Source of the DNA: Streptomyces sp. HUAS 15-9
Lineage (GTDB): Bacteria > Actinomycetota > Actinomycetes > Streptomycetales > Streptomycetaceae
DNA length: 64,000 nucleotides
NCBI RefSeq assembly: GCF_025642155.1
Contig: NZ_CP106799.1
Location: 1 to 64,000, forward strand
Reading direction: 5' to 3'
In this document: piece after piece, positions 1 through 9,006 of the stretch
Position numbering within the stretch: position 1 is the stretch's first letter
Layout of the letters: each line of letters starts with the position of its first letter
Program-made: the position numbers and the translations under genes
Notes under the pieces: generated by a model
The model's database searches: none
What the model was told of the DNA's origin: nothing
Seen by the model: only the letters and a program-made list of their open reading frames with translations

Positions 1-228
1 CGCGCTGCGCGCGAGGCAAGCGAACCCCCGTGCTGCGCACGGGGGTTGCGCCCGCTCCGCGGGAGCGCCAGCGGCCTACTCCGCGGGCCGCACAATCCTC
101 GGGCGAAGCCCGAGGATTGACGCTCCGTCCGCTCCGCTCCCGGAACAGCGGGGCAAAGCCCCGCACGGCCCTCCGCTTCGCTCCAGGCCTCATGTTGGTC
201 CGCTCCACTCCCCCGCACAAGGGCCCTT
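1..228. repeat. Streptomyces-type telomere palindrome cluster
   Basis: Seven close palindromes are visible. Bases 1-11 form a 5-bp stem. Bases 23-33/37-47 form an 11-bp perfect stem with loop TGC. Bases 53-58/62-67 form a 6-bp stem with loop GCG. Bases 71-76/86-91 form a 6-bp stem. Bases 94-104/108-118 form an 11-bp stem with loop GAA. Bases 148-154/158-164 form a 7-bp stem with loop AAA. Bases 219-228 are a 10-bp palindrome. Rows of GC-rich stems with 3-base loops are the hallmark of Streptomyces linear chromosome and plasmid ends, where the 3' overhang is patched by Tap/Tpg. The outermost canonical palindrome (CCCGCGGAGCGGG type) is not seen, so the true end is probably a few tens of bases to the left, or this is a variant end. 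Confidence 0.85.
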
Positions 229-470
229 CGCGCCCGCACCTACTAGAAGAGAGGGTGGGGGCGTGACTCCGGTCTACATCTGGAATGATGCACCATGTAG
301 TAATGGCAGAAATACGAGGTACCTATGGGAAGGACCTTGAGGCAATCAAGTCGGATTTTTCCAGACGGCGTCAAGAGTGATGTGAGATGTCCGCCCCTGC
401 AGGGGTCAGACCTCTTCTCTATTAGGGCGTCCGAGTTTTCGCTGTCATATCAGAAGTCACTAGGAGAGCG

Positions 471-820
471 TCAGATCCGTCGTGATGTTTCCCAGAGGGC
501 GTCGAACCACTTCTGCGATTGCTCCACGAACGCCCCGTCACGCCGACCCCCGTCGGCCCCGCCGCTCCTCGAAGAAGAAGAGGAAGGAATCGGAGCCATA
601 GCGTCGTACATCTCCAGCGTTCCGCTGCTGTGGACTCCTCCCGGCGCGCGACCGTGTAGTACGCGAAGAACACCTCTGCGCTGTTGAGCAGGTACAGCTT
701 GACCGACGAGGTGAACTGCAGCACGCGGACGGTCGTGTCGTGTGCTGGGGAGGGCTGCCCCTGGTCGGGACGGTTCATGGGGCCCGGAACGGAACTTACA
801 TCGTTCAACCAAGTCGGCAA
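471..820 (-). pseudogene. broken C-terminal sensor domain of a regulator-like protein (KLYLLN type)
   Basis: Two minus-strand frames must be joined to read a sensible protein. The upstream frame has VRVLQFTSSVKLYLLNSAEV and then FFAYYTV. The downstream frame has TLEMYDAMAP and ends FVEQSQKWFDALWETSRRI. This pattern (KLYLLN, FFAYY, EMYDA, QKWFD) looks like the C-terminal domain of Streptomyces helix-turn-helix regulators, but I cannot name the family with certainty. The frame change lies near 620-640 and no N-terminal DNA-binding part is visible, so it is a remnant. A second copy of the same domain lies on the other strand at 1128-1290. Confidence 0.5.
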
Positions 821-1127
821 CCAACTCTGCCTAAGATGTCCTCACTTGGTACCTCCTCATAAACAACTTCCAGACAACTTCCCTTAGTGGTAGTGGAGTT
901 GTAGTGGTTGGTCGTGGCCCAGGAGATCAGCGGGCAGCCCCCGCACAACCAGCGCCGGCCCGTAACGAACCCCAGCCGACGATGGTCAGCCTGGCCCCGC
1001 TCACAGGGGCCTTCTCGGCCCCGCACATGAGCATCTAGGCGGCCTTGCCTCACCGCGGGGGCCTGATGCTGGCGGCGAGCGACCTCGCCTTCCCGGTCCC
1101 GGTCGGGGCCTCGGGAACGAAGAACCC

Positions 1128-1290
1128 GTCCACCAGCGTTGGCTGGCCATACGCAACGCCCAGGACCATGTCTTTCAGCACAACCTGCCGGGCCTACGCT
1201 CCACCCACGACGTCGACATGAGCGTCGTCCTCCGCGCGCCGCCGCTCACCCCACCAGCCAAGCTGTACCTGCTCAACGGCACTGAGGCCG
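1128..1290 (+). pseudogene. second fragment of the KLYLLN-type sensor domain
   Basis: The plus strand reads RWLAIRNAQDHVFQHNLPGL, then RSTHDVDMSVVLRAPPLTPP, then [12 protein letters not shown] before it stops making sense. It covers the part of the domain just before and including the KLYLLN motif, so it partly complements the copy at 471-820 on the other strand. No start codon, ribosome binding site or DNA-binding domain precedes it, and the continuation expected after the motif (FFAYY) is missing. It is best read as debris from a rearranged relative. Confidence 0.5.
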
Positions 1291-1830
1291 GAAATCGTGG
1301 CTGCCTAGGTGCGTGAGCATCAGCTCGAACTCGCCTTCCAGGACGTTCAGCAGTTTGATGTCGCTCCTGTCGAGCTCGTCGATCAGCAGCACCGCGGAGT
1401 GCCGCACGGCAGCAACGCGGCGCCGAGCGGACCGAGGTGGATGTAGCTGCCGATGGCCTCGACGGCTCCGGGACTGCCGGCTCCGCCCCGTACCGCTCTG
1501 CGCGGCTTGTCTGGACATCCTGCAGTTGAGCAATGGCGTCGTAGTGGTGCAGGCCGTGCTGGAGCGTGGAACGGCTGACGATGGACCGGCACAGGGCGTC
1601 ACCCGTCCGAGCTCGTAGGCCACGGAGTGGGCCAGCGTCTTCTTGCCCGCGCCGGGACTGCCGGTGACGAGCAGAGGGCGGCGCAGGTACAGCGCCGCAT
1701 TGATCATCTCCAACTCCTCGGACAAGGGTCCGCCGACATGGGGACGCAACACCGCCTCGTCGAGGATGAAGAAGGTCTGAGCGCCGCCGTCTCGTTCTGC
1801 AAAGGACCAGGGATGACGCTTGGCTGGTAG
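1290..1830 (-). pseudogene. degraded MoxR-like AAA ATPase
   Basis: Reading the minus strand requires several frame changes. In order one sees [20 protein letters not shown], then the Walker A-like [12 protein letters not shown], then (other frame) [19 protein letters not shown], then (third frame) [16 protein letters not shown], then (first frame) Walker [16 protein letters not shown] followed by GEFEL. This order matches MoxR-like ATPases, which act as chaperone-type ATPases, often with VWA or protease partners. At least three frameshifts and an abrupt end after the Walker B region make it non-functional. Upstream it runs directly into an unrelated DUF5753-like piece, which implies a recombination joint. 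Confidence 0.65.
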
Positions 1831-1913
1831 CTGCGGATGATGTCCGCCGCGCTCTCGTACCCGAGGTGCTGCAGGAACGGTTCGCGGATGCCCTCGCCGA
1901 ACTCGCACCGCCA
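1788..1913 (-). pseudogene. DUF5753-like fragment fused to the MoxR remnant
   Basis: The minus strand reads [20 protein letters not shown] followed by [21 protein letters not shown]. The last part matches the start of the DUF5753 domain of Scr1-type Streptomyces regulators (consensus around E-x-YEP-x-LVPGLLQT-E). Only about 40 residues survive, with no helix-turn-helix in front, and the reading continues into the MoxR remnant. The assignment rests on this short motif alone. Confidence 0.4.
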
Positions 1914-2133
1914 GGACCGGGCCCCTGCTGCCCGAGGGGCCTGTTGCTGTTCCATGACGACGTGCTGGTTGTCGCCTGGTAATCCTGGAGCATCAGGCGG
2001 AGATGGGTGGCAGAGACTCTGACCGCAACCGTTTCGATGCGGATCAACTTCGAGAGTGACCATTCCAGTGCTCCTGCGACCTTGCGCTGGCTGAGGCACA
2101 GCTGACCGGGGGCTCGCCCCGGTCAGCGATGTG

Positions 2134-2433
2134 CTAGATCAGCCGCTCCAGGTCGCCGCAGTACACCGACGGATTGCGGAAACCCTCGCCGACGCGGTAC
2201 CGGTGGTCGTAGCTGCCGTCTCCGCACACTCCGACCATAGGGCACTCGCGGCACTGCCGGATGAGCCCATCGAGTTCCAACTGCCGGACGACGAAGCCCG
2301 GATGCTCCAGGACACCGTCGAAGAGCCGCCGGAAGACGGCAAGACCCGTCGTGGGCGTACCGGCGTAGGCCATCTTCAGCTAGTCCACCTGCTCGATAGC
2401 ACCGTCGGTCTCCACGACCACCGCGATCACCGG
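2134..2433 (-). pseudogene. fxsB: C-terminal remnant of fxsB radical SAM/SPASM maturase
   Basis: The minus strand reads PVIAVVVETDGAIEQVD, an in-frame TAG at about 2384, then LKMAYAG and GLAVFRRLFDGVLEHPGFV. It continues with CRECPMVGVCGDGSYDHRYR and ends FRNPSVYCGDLERLI. Those Cys-rich stretches are the C-terminal SPASM half of FxsB-type enzymes, which build cyclophane crosslinks in FxSxx-COOH peptides. The radical SAM core with its CxxxCxxC motif is absent, and an internal stop interrupts the rest. The stop at 2134 appears to be the original end. Confidence 0.75.
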
Positions 2434-2633
2434 CGGTCTGCCCACTGCCTCGTCTCATCCCGGCAGTCCCAGCAGCAGGCGGATGATCTCTCGGACGGCG
2501 GCAGCGCGGTGCCGAGCAGGCCGCGAACCTGACGCTGCACCGGAAGACCAGGGCCCCGCAGACGCGACGGAGGCAGACGGGGCCGACGAGGAGGGCGCAC
2601 TGCCGATTCTCAGGCCAAGCCTGCACGGCCAGT

Positions 2634-2907
2634 TCAGAAACGGCCCCGCTCGGATGTGCGATCCAAGTTGATCCACCACACCAGGTCGTAGTCGGTTCTG
2701 AAGCGGTAGACGTACTCCGCGGCGACCTGCGTCTTGCCGACGCCGGACATGCCGAGCAGGGTGCAGGCGGAGGCTCCGCGCATGGGTCGGAGAGGCCTGA
2801 TGGAGCTCGGTGAGCAGGTCGTTGTGGCTGGTGAAGTGCGGTTGTGGCGCAGGCGCCGCAGGTGCCCCCGGATTGCCGGCCGCAGCGAACTGCCCGCTGC
2901 GCTGCAC
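2634..2907 (-). pseudogene. fragment of the FxSxx-COOH system NTPase (fxsT type)
   Basis: Two minus-strand frames combine to give PHFTSHNDLLTELHQA, then TLLGMSGVGKTQVAAEYVYR followed by DYDLVWWINLD. GMSGVGKT is a P-loop of the NB-ARC type. The surrounding wording matches the tetratricopeptide NTPase encoded beside fxsB in FxSxx-COOH loci. The protein is cut right after the Walker A region; the rest of the NTPase and all repeats are gone. Its position just upstream of the fxsB tail on the same strand supports a collapsed fxs locus. Confidence 0.6.
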
Positions 2908-3930
2908 CTGTTCCAGGATAGTCGGCGTCGCCCGCTCGGTTCGTCAGGCGCGGATGACCCGGCACGAACGAGGGTGTGTTGGGCGACGGCGGGCCCGCCC
3001 GGCATCAGGGCTCGCCCTTCGGCTGCTGGCTCCCAGTCCTCGACAACGCCGGGAGGCCGGAGAAACAGACGACTGGGTGACTGGTGACAGTCCCCGTAAC
3101 GGGCCCGGCCTGCGTCGGCTGGGTTCTCAAGAGGTTGTTCCTGCTCACCCCTGGAGTGGTCCGGTGCTGGCCCCGCCGTCGTCGAGGCGGGTAGGGACGA
3201 CCCTTCCCACTCCGAAGGCTCGTTGTTGGCCGTCTTCAGCGAGCCCGCCTGCTCGAAGGCGCCGTCGGTCCCGATCACGACCAGATCGCCTAGCACGAGC
3301 CCCACCGCCTCAGTCAGGCTCAACCCGCCGCGCAGCGTACCGAGCACCGGGTCGAACTGGCACCGGAAACCTGCAGTCCTGCTCCTCCCGCGGCTCAAAG
3401 ACCCCGATCGGCAGGTCGGCGTACGGTGGCCGGGCGCCGACAAGTTCGGCGGGGCGTCCCGGACATGCTGACGTCCCGGTGACGTCTGCTGAGAGGCACT
3501 GCCTTGGTGTGAATGCGCAGATCGAGCGTGGTGACGGGGCCTGGGTGGGGGCGAGAAGCACGCCGATGCCCTGAACCGGGGAGGCCCCTCCAGCAGGGGC
3601 TCGCTGCCGTGCAGGATCACGGGGACGGACTCAAGGGCATGCGATGCGGTGTGCTCCGCGATCCGAGGGGCGACGGAAGGTGGTTTGCGGCCGGATGGAG
3701 GTGGGCCTCGACCGCCGCCTCTGATCGGCGTTCTGATACCTAACAGTGGTCGCACGATGGATCGCACCTGCTGTGGATCTTGAGGACGTGCTGACGGGGC
3801 GCCGGGTTCTGCGTGTAAACATGCGTCTGGCCCCAACCTCCCTGTGTACTGCAGAGGTTGAGGCCAGGGGGACTGCCTGCCTAGTGCTGTGTGGCGGGGT
3901 GGAAGCCGTCTGGCACCAGGCTGTCAGCCA
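2908..3930. other. degenerate subtelomeric DNA without a supportable gene
   Basis: No open frame here has a start, a ribosome binding site and a recognisable domain. The minus strand around 3250-3360 carries a protein-like stretch (LTEAVGLVLGDLVVIGTDGA) that could be another decayed member of the neighbouring locus, but I cannot identify it. The base composition stays GC rich. Confidence 0.5.
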
Positions 3931-4290
3931 TCAGTCACCGCGCCGTTCGGCACGCTGCATGCGGGCACGGTGCATCCGCAGGAGCACGAAGCACCCCACC
4001 ACTCCGCCGCTGGTGACCAGGGCCACCGTCCCGTATACCCCGGCGCCAGGTGCTTGTGGGTCCTTGGCCACGGCGCACAAGGCGCAGAGAGCCAAAACGA
4101 TGACCGCCAGGACGAGGATGACGAGCGTCACGAGTAGGAGCTTCTCGAGACGCTTGGCGCTGCGCTGCTGGTCAGCGAGTGTCTGGAGGAATCGGTTCCA
4201 GCGCTTGAGGCCTCGCCTGCTGCCCAGCGCTTCCCTGATCATTTCCCGCAGGGCCGGGTCATCGAGATCCACGGTGTGGGCACTGCTCAT
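3931..4290 (-). CDS. small two-helix membrane protein of unknown function
   Basis: 119 residues. The first ~50 residues are charged and probably helical. Two membrane segments follow, at about 52-75 (LLLVTLVILVLAVIVLALCA) and 83-103 (VYGTVALVTSGGVVGCFVLL), then a short basic tail (RMHRARMQRAERRGD). The ATG at 4290 follows GAGGAGAAGAG at normal spacing, which is the best evidence that it is translated. It stands alone between degenerate regions, and no family is recognised. A cytoplasmic N-terminal coil with a basic cytoplasmic tail is the likely topology. Confidence 0.6.
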   Translation of the reverse strand: MSSAHTVDLDDPALREMIREALGSRRGLKRWNRFLQTLADQQRSAKRLEKLLLVTLVILVLAVIVLALCALCAVAKDPQAPGAGVYGTVALVTSGGVVGCFVLLRMHRARMQRAERRGD

Positions 4291-5346
4291 CCGCTCTTCT
4301 CCTCGCTACTGATGTCATCTGGCTGCTGAAGGCCGGTCGTTGGTTGTCGTAAGTGGACTGCGGGCGAGCTAACCGCGTCCCGTGCCGGGTGGAAGACCAG
4401 CGTGGGACACCCGCACCGCAGACCGGGAGTGAAGGGGAACTTAGCGCACAGGCGAGCTCTGCACCGCCCAGAGCGTCACGTTCCCTCGCTCAAAACTCTA
4501 GCGGTCCAACTCACCCCCGAGCGCTCACTTCTGACGCTGACGCAGCATGCCACAGGACTTCCCGCTGCGGGATGAGATCCCTCGCGTCAGGCGTGCCTCG
4601 TCAACCCTCTGCAGATCCTGCGACGGCGTACAGGAAAATTCCGCTCCTAACCGCCGATGAACAAAATGCGACACGACCCGAAAGGTGGGTCTCTAATTGC
4701 TCACTCGATTTACATGTATAGCAAATTTATGCATCTCAATTCTTGGCAAATAGAAAGCGCTTGCTCACAGGCTGGTCCACTGGGCCGCACACAGGCGGAG
4801 ACCCCGGCCGCGAACGCCTTCCACCGCGCCGCGCCAGGGTCTCCGCAACGCCCTGTCCCAGACCATCGATGAGCCTTCAGCAGCCAGATGACGCAAGGAC
4901 GAGCACCCCCGACAATACAGCCCGCACAACCCCGAAGAGGCCTACTCCGAGGCCCCCTCGACCCAACGAAACAGACGGACAGAACACCGCCTTGCCCGCC
5001 TCAGCCAGCCACGGGTCCTTCGGCCTCGATGGTTCGCCGGGGAGACGGTCGCAGCGCCTGGATGCGCAGTGACATCCGGCTCCGAGTGCTGGGGTGCGGT
5101 ACCCGGGCCTGGGCATGCGTGCAGATCGACCGATACAGGCACGGCAAAAACTGCTGCAGGTCGTGCGGCCGCGCCGGCACCCTCGGGCGACGAGAACCGG
5201 GCCCCGGTGATCGCGCAGTTGGTGCAGGCCGACGAGGCCCCTCCGCTACGTGACCAATCGGCACCGTGCGAAGGAGGCGGCGGACCCCGAGCCATGGATA
5301 GGTCTGGTGTTCCCACTGGAGGGATGTGGTCTGGGAGAATGCCTCC
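4291..5346. other. long intergenic stretch before the subtelomeric helicase
   Basis: About 1 kb with no supportable gene. Several open frames exist, but none has a plausible start site with recognisable protein. The segment 4640-4760 is clearly richer in A and T than its surroundings. It could hold a promoter or be foreign filler. Confidence 0.5.
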
Positions 5347-8034
5347 ATGCCGGGGATTCAGCTGCGGGAGCACCAGGTGGACGCGGTCACGCGGGTCCGT
5401 GCCTGGGCGGGCTTTCCCACGCGATCAGCCGTCGGTGAGGAGGGACGGCGGGCCACGCTGGTGTCCGCGACCGGGTCGGGAAAGACGATCACCTCTGCCG
5501 CGGCCGCGCTCGACAGTTTTCGGGGCGGGCGGATCCTCGTGATGGTGCCCACCCTCGACCTGCTGGTGCAGACCGCCCAGGCCTGGCGGCAGGTCGGCCA
5601 CCACGGGCCCATGGTCGCGGTGTGCTCCCTGGAGGGCGACACCGTCCTGGACGCGCTCGAGGTGCCCACGACCACCAATGCGATCCAGCTCGCACTGTGG
5701 GCCGGATCCGGACCGGTGGTGGTCCTGGCGACGTACGCCTCCCTCGTCGACCGGGAAGACCCCGACGACCCCATGAGCCGGGCGATCGTGCCAGGGCCGC
5801 TGGAGACGGCTCTGGCGGGCGGGCCGCGGCTGTACGGGCAGACGATGCAGCCCTTCGACCTGGCCGTCGTCGATGAGGCCCACGGCACCGCCGGCGCCCT
5901 GGGCAAGGCCTGGGCCGCCATCCACGACCAGACCCGCATCCCCGCCAGCTTCCGGCTCTACCTGACTGCCACCCCCCGCATCCTCGCCTCCCCCCTGCCC
6001 GTACACGGCCCGGACGGACGCGAGCTCGAGATCGCCTCCATGACCTCCGACCCCGACGGCCCCTACGGCGAATGGATCTACGAACTCGGGCTCGCCGAAG
6101 CCATTGAACGCGGCATCCTCGCCCCCTTCGAGATCGACGTTCTGGAGATCCACGACCCCGAGCCGGAGACCGGGGCCTCGGAGCAGGAGGTGCGCGGCCG
6201 ACGCCTGGCCCTACTGCAGACCGCGCTCCTCGAACACGCCGCCCACCACAACCTGCACACCGTCATGACCTTCCACCACCGAGTGGAAGAAGCCGCCGCG
6301 TTCGCGGACAGCCTGCCCAAGACGGCCGCCGAGCTGTATGCCACCGAGGTACCCGAGCAGTCCCTCGCCGACGCGGAGCAGCTGCCGGCGTCGGTGATCG
6401 ACGCCCGGCTCTACGAGCTCGAGCCCGGCCGGCATGTGCCGCCGGAGCGAGTGTGGTCGGCATGGCTGTGCGGCGACCACCTCGTCGCCGAACGCCGCGA
6501 AACCATCCACCAGTTCGCCAACGGCATCGACAGTGCGGGGCACCGGGTGCACCGGGCGTTCCTCGCCTCCGTCCGGGTTCTCGGCGAAGGCGTCGACATC
6601 GTCGGCGAACGCGGCGTGGAAGCCATCTGCTTCGCCGACACCCGCGGCTCCCAAGTCGAGATCGTCCAGAACATCGGCAGAGCGCTCAGGCCGAACCCGG
6701 ACGGGACGACAAAGACCGCACGGATCCTCGTACCCGTCTTCCCCCAGCCCGGCGAAAACCCCACCGACATGGTCGCCAGCGCCAGTTATGCCCCGCTCGT
6801 CGCCGTCCTGCAAGGACTGCGCTCCCACTCCGAACACCTCATCGAAGACCTCGCCTCCCCCGCCACCACCAGCGGACAGCGCAAAGTCCATGTCCAACGC
6901 GACGCCGACGGCCGCATCATCGCCGCCCTCACCGGCACGGAAGGTGAAGGCCCGGCCCATGAGGCCAGCGGCGGTACGCACTCGGCGCTGCTCCACTTCT
7001 CCAGCCCCCGCAACGCGGCGACCATCGCCGCGTTCCTGCGCAACCGCGTCTACCGGCCCGACTCACGGGTCTGGCTCGAGGGCTACCAAGCCCTTCGCAA
7101 GTGGCGCGCCGAGCACGGCATCACCGGCCTGCACGCCGTCCCCTACGACACCCAGGTCGGCCCCGTCGGCGTGACCGCTTCGTACCCCCTCGGGCGATGG
7201 ATTCACCAACAGAGGAAAGCCCGCCGGAACGGAGACCTCGCCTCACACCGCATCCAGCAACTCGACGACGAAGGCATGGTCTGGGAACCCGGCGACCAAG
7301 CATGGGAGAACCGGCTCGCCGTCCTGCGGTCCTACCACCGCGCCCACGGACACCTCGCACCCCGCCAAGACGCCCAGTGGGAAGGCCCCGACCCCGACGG
7401 CCCGGACGGCACCAACGTCCCCATCGGCCAGCTCATGGCCAACCTCCGCCGACCCCACGGCCTCGGCAAAAACCCCGAACGCGCCCAGAACCGGGCCACA
7501 CAGCTCACCGCCATCGACACCGACTGGAACTGCCCCTGGCCACTCGACTGGCAACGCCACTACCGCATCCTCGCCCAGCTCGCCGCCGACGAACCCGACC
7601 ACCGGCTCCCCGACATCAACCCCGGCGTGACGTTTCAGGGTGACGACTTGGGCGCATGGGTCCTACGGCAGACCCGAAGCTGGAGCGAACTCACCGACGA
7701 GCAGCAGAAACGACTGACCAGGCTCGGCCTGACACCCGCCCACCGGCCCACCCCGGCCCTGACGGCCACGGGCGGCGAGAAGGCGTCCGGAAAACCGTCA
7801 GCAGCCTTCCAGAAAGGCCTCGCTGCCCTCGCCCAATACATCGCCCGCGAAGGCCACCACCGCGTACCCAGGGCCCACACAGAGACCATCACCGTGGAAG
7901 GTCCCCGCCACGGAGAAAGCACGTCGGTATCCGTACGACTGGGCGTATTCATCAGCAACACCCGCACCCGCCGCGACAAACTCACCGAACCCCAACGGGC
8001 CGCACTCACCGAACTCGGAGTTGAGTGGGCATAA
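5347..8034 (+). CDS. TtrA-like subtelomeric superfamily 2 helicase
   Basis: 895 residues from the ATG at 5347, which has GGGAG nine bases upstream; a GTG at 5326 has poor spacing. Helicase motifs occur in order: Walker A ATGSGKT (about 41-47), DEAH box VVDEAH (about 173-178), motif III LTATPR, then LGEGVD and QNIGRALRP in the second RecA domain. The C-terminal ~350 residues carry repeated Trp/His-rich helicase-associated segments (GYQALRKWRAEHG, LAVLRSYHRAHGHL). Helicases of this layout sit closest to the ends of Streptomyces chromosomes and linear plasmids and are known as TtrA, with a reported role in conjugal transfer. The position about 5 kb from the telomere fits that assignment. Confidence 0.85.
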   Translation: MPGIQLREHQVDAVTRVRAWAGFPTRSAVGEEGRRATLVSATGSGKTITSAAAALDSFRGGRILVMVPTLDLLVQTAQAWRQVGHHGPMVAVCSLEGDTVLDALEVPTTTNAIQLALWAGSGPVVVLATYASLVDREDPDDPMSRAIVPGPLETALAGGPRLYGQTMQPFDLAVVDEAHGTAGALGKAWAAIHDQTRIPASFRLYLTATPRILASPLPVHGPDGRELEIASMTSDPDGPYGEWIYELGLAEAIERGILAPFEIDVLEIHDPEPETGASEQEVRGRRLALLQTALLEHAAHHNLHTVMTFHHRVEEAAAFADSLPKTAAELYATEVPEQSLADAEQLPASVIDARLYELEPGRHVPPERVWSAWLCGDHLVAERRETIHQFANGIDSAGHRVHRAFLASVRVLGEGVDIVGERGVEAICFADTRGSQVEIVQNIGRALRPNPDGTTKTARILVPVFPQPGENPTDMVASASYAPLVAVLQGLRSHSEHLIEDLASPATTSGQRKVHVQRDADGRIIAALTGTEGEGPAHEASGGTHSALLHFSSPRNAATIAAFLRNRVYRPDSRVWLEGYQALRKWRAEHGITGLHAVPYDTQVGPVGVTASYPLGRWIHQQRKARRNGDLASHRIQQLDDEGMVWEPGDQAWENRLAVLRSYHRAHGHLAPRQDAQWEGPDPDGPDGTNVPIGQLMANLRRPHGLGKNPERAQNRATQLTAIDTDWNCPWPLDWQRHYRILAQLAADEPDHRLPDINPGVTFQGDDLGAWVLRQTRSWSELTDEQQKRLTRLGLTPAHRPTPALTATGGEKASGKPSAAFQKGLAALAQYIAREGHHRVPRAHTETITVEGPRHGESTSVSVRLGVFISNTRTRRDKLTEPQRAALTELGVEWA

Positions 8035-8144
8035 CACCGTCGGCCAGTGGCAGGGTCTCGGCCGTCACCAAGGGAGTCGAGCCGGCTGACACGCGAGCTT
8101 GGCTGGGCGGCGCGGGAACCGTAATCGGGAGTCCTCCCCGCTGT

Positions 8145-8174
8145 GGCTGCCGGAGTCGCCGGACTCCGGCAGCC
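8145..8174 (+). terminator. hairpin terminator after the helicase gene
   Basis: A perfect 13-bp GC-rich stem (8145-8157 with 8162-8174) and a 4-base loop GCCG, about 110 bases downstream of the helicase stop. There is no T run, which is usual for Streptomyces terminators. Confidence 0.65.
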
Positions 8175-8330
8175 CGGGCCGGCCTATCGCTGGAATGAGA
8201 CATCTCTCGCTCGCCCCGAGGGTACGGACGTGTGAATACCGCCCCTATTACGGTGTGCTACTGAACTTGATCGAGTGATGTCGGGAGGGGTCGCCTGACA
8301 GCGGCCGCTGGCGCCGGTAGGTCCTGGGGA

Positions 8331-8850
8331 GTGAGATACGCGCAGGGTGGTGGGCTGACCGACACCGAGAGGGCCGCGCGGGAGCGGATCCGGTTGCAGG
8401 CTGTCGTCCGCTTCGAGGCCGGGGAGAAGAACCGAGAGGTCACCGCCGCGCTGCGGGTGAGCGAGCGGTCGGTGGAGCGGTGGCGCCGGGCCTGGCGCGA
8501 GCGCGGCCAGGTCGGGGTCCTGTCGCTGGGCTCTCCGGGACGGTCCCGGCTCAGTGGAACCCAGGTCGTCAGGCTGGCGGGGGAGTTGGAGCGTGGCCCG
8601 TTGGTCCACGGCTGGGCGGACCAGCGATGGACGTTGGCGCGGGTCAAGTCGTTAATCGGCCGGCTGTTCCACGTCTCCTACACCGTCGAGGGCACGTGGC
8701 GGTTACTGAAGCGGCATGGCTGGAGCTGGCAGCAGCCGGCCCGGCGCGCCATCGAGCGGGACGACGATGCGGTCGAGGTGTGGAAGAAGGAGACCTGGCC
8801 GCGGGTAAGAGGACCGCGGGCGGGCAGAGGCGGGCCTACGCGCGTGCCAG
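8331..8850 (+). pseudogene. truncated IS630-family transposase
   Basis: The N-terminal part of an IS630-type transposase is readable. It has a helix-turn-helix with GEKNREVTAALRVSERSVERW, then the linker GSPGRSRLSGTQVVRLAGEL, then a winged-helix segment KSLIGRLFHVSYTVEGTWRL and WKKETWP. After WPRVRGPRAGRGG the reading turns into unrelated sequence. The DDE catalytic domain, about half of the usual ~350 residues, is absent. The break lies just before the terminator of the neighbouring protease gene. The element cannot transpose on its own. Confidence 0.75.
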
Positions 8851-8948
8851 CCTCGGAGGGCTACGTGACTCTCCACGATGTTGAAGCGCGTTTGCCCCGC
8901 ACGGGTCACGGCGCAAGCAAGTTGGCCCACGGGGGTAGCCGCATACGT

Positions 8949-8982
8949 GATGCCCCCGGCACGGTCGTGTGCCGAGGGCATC
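8949..8982 (-). terminator. hairpin terminator after the protease gene
   Basis: A 13-bp stem with one C/A mismatch (GATGCCC on the left, GGGCATC on the right), 25 bases beyond the stop codon of the minus-strand protease gene. Confidence 0.65.
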
Positions 8983-9006
8983 GGGTGTGGAGCGCCGGCC
9001 ATGGGC

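Noticed and set aside
4888..5253. Overlapping open frames just before the helicase
   Set aside because: None has a recognisable domain or start signal, and they lie on both strands with the pattern of chance open frames.
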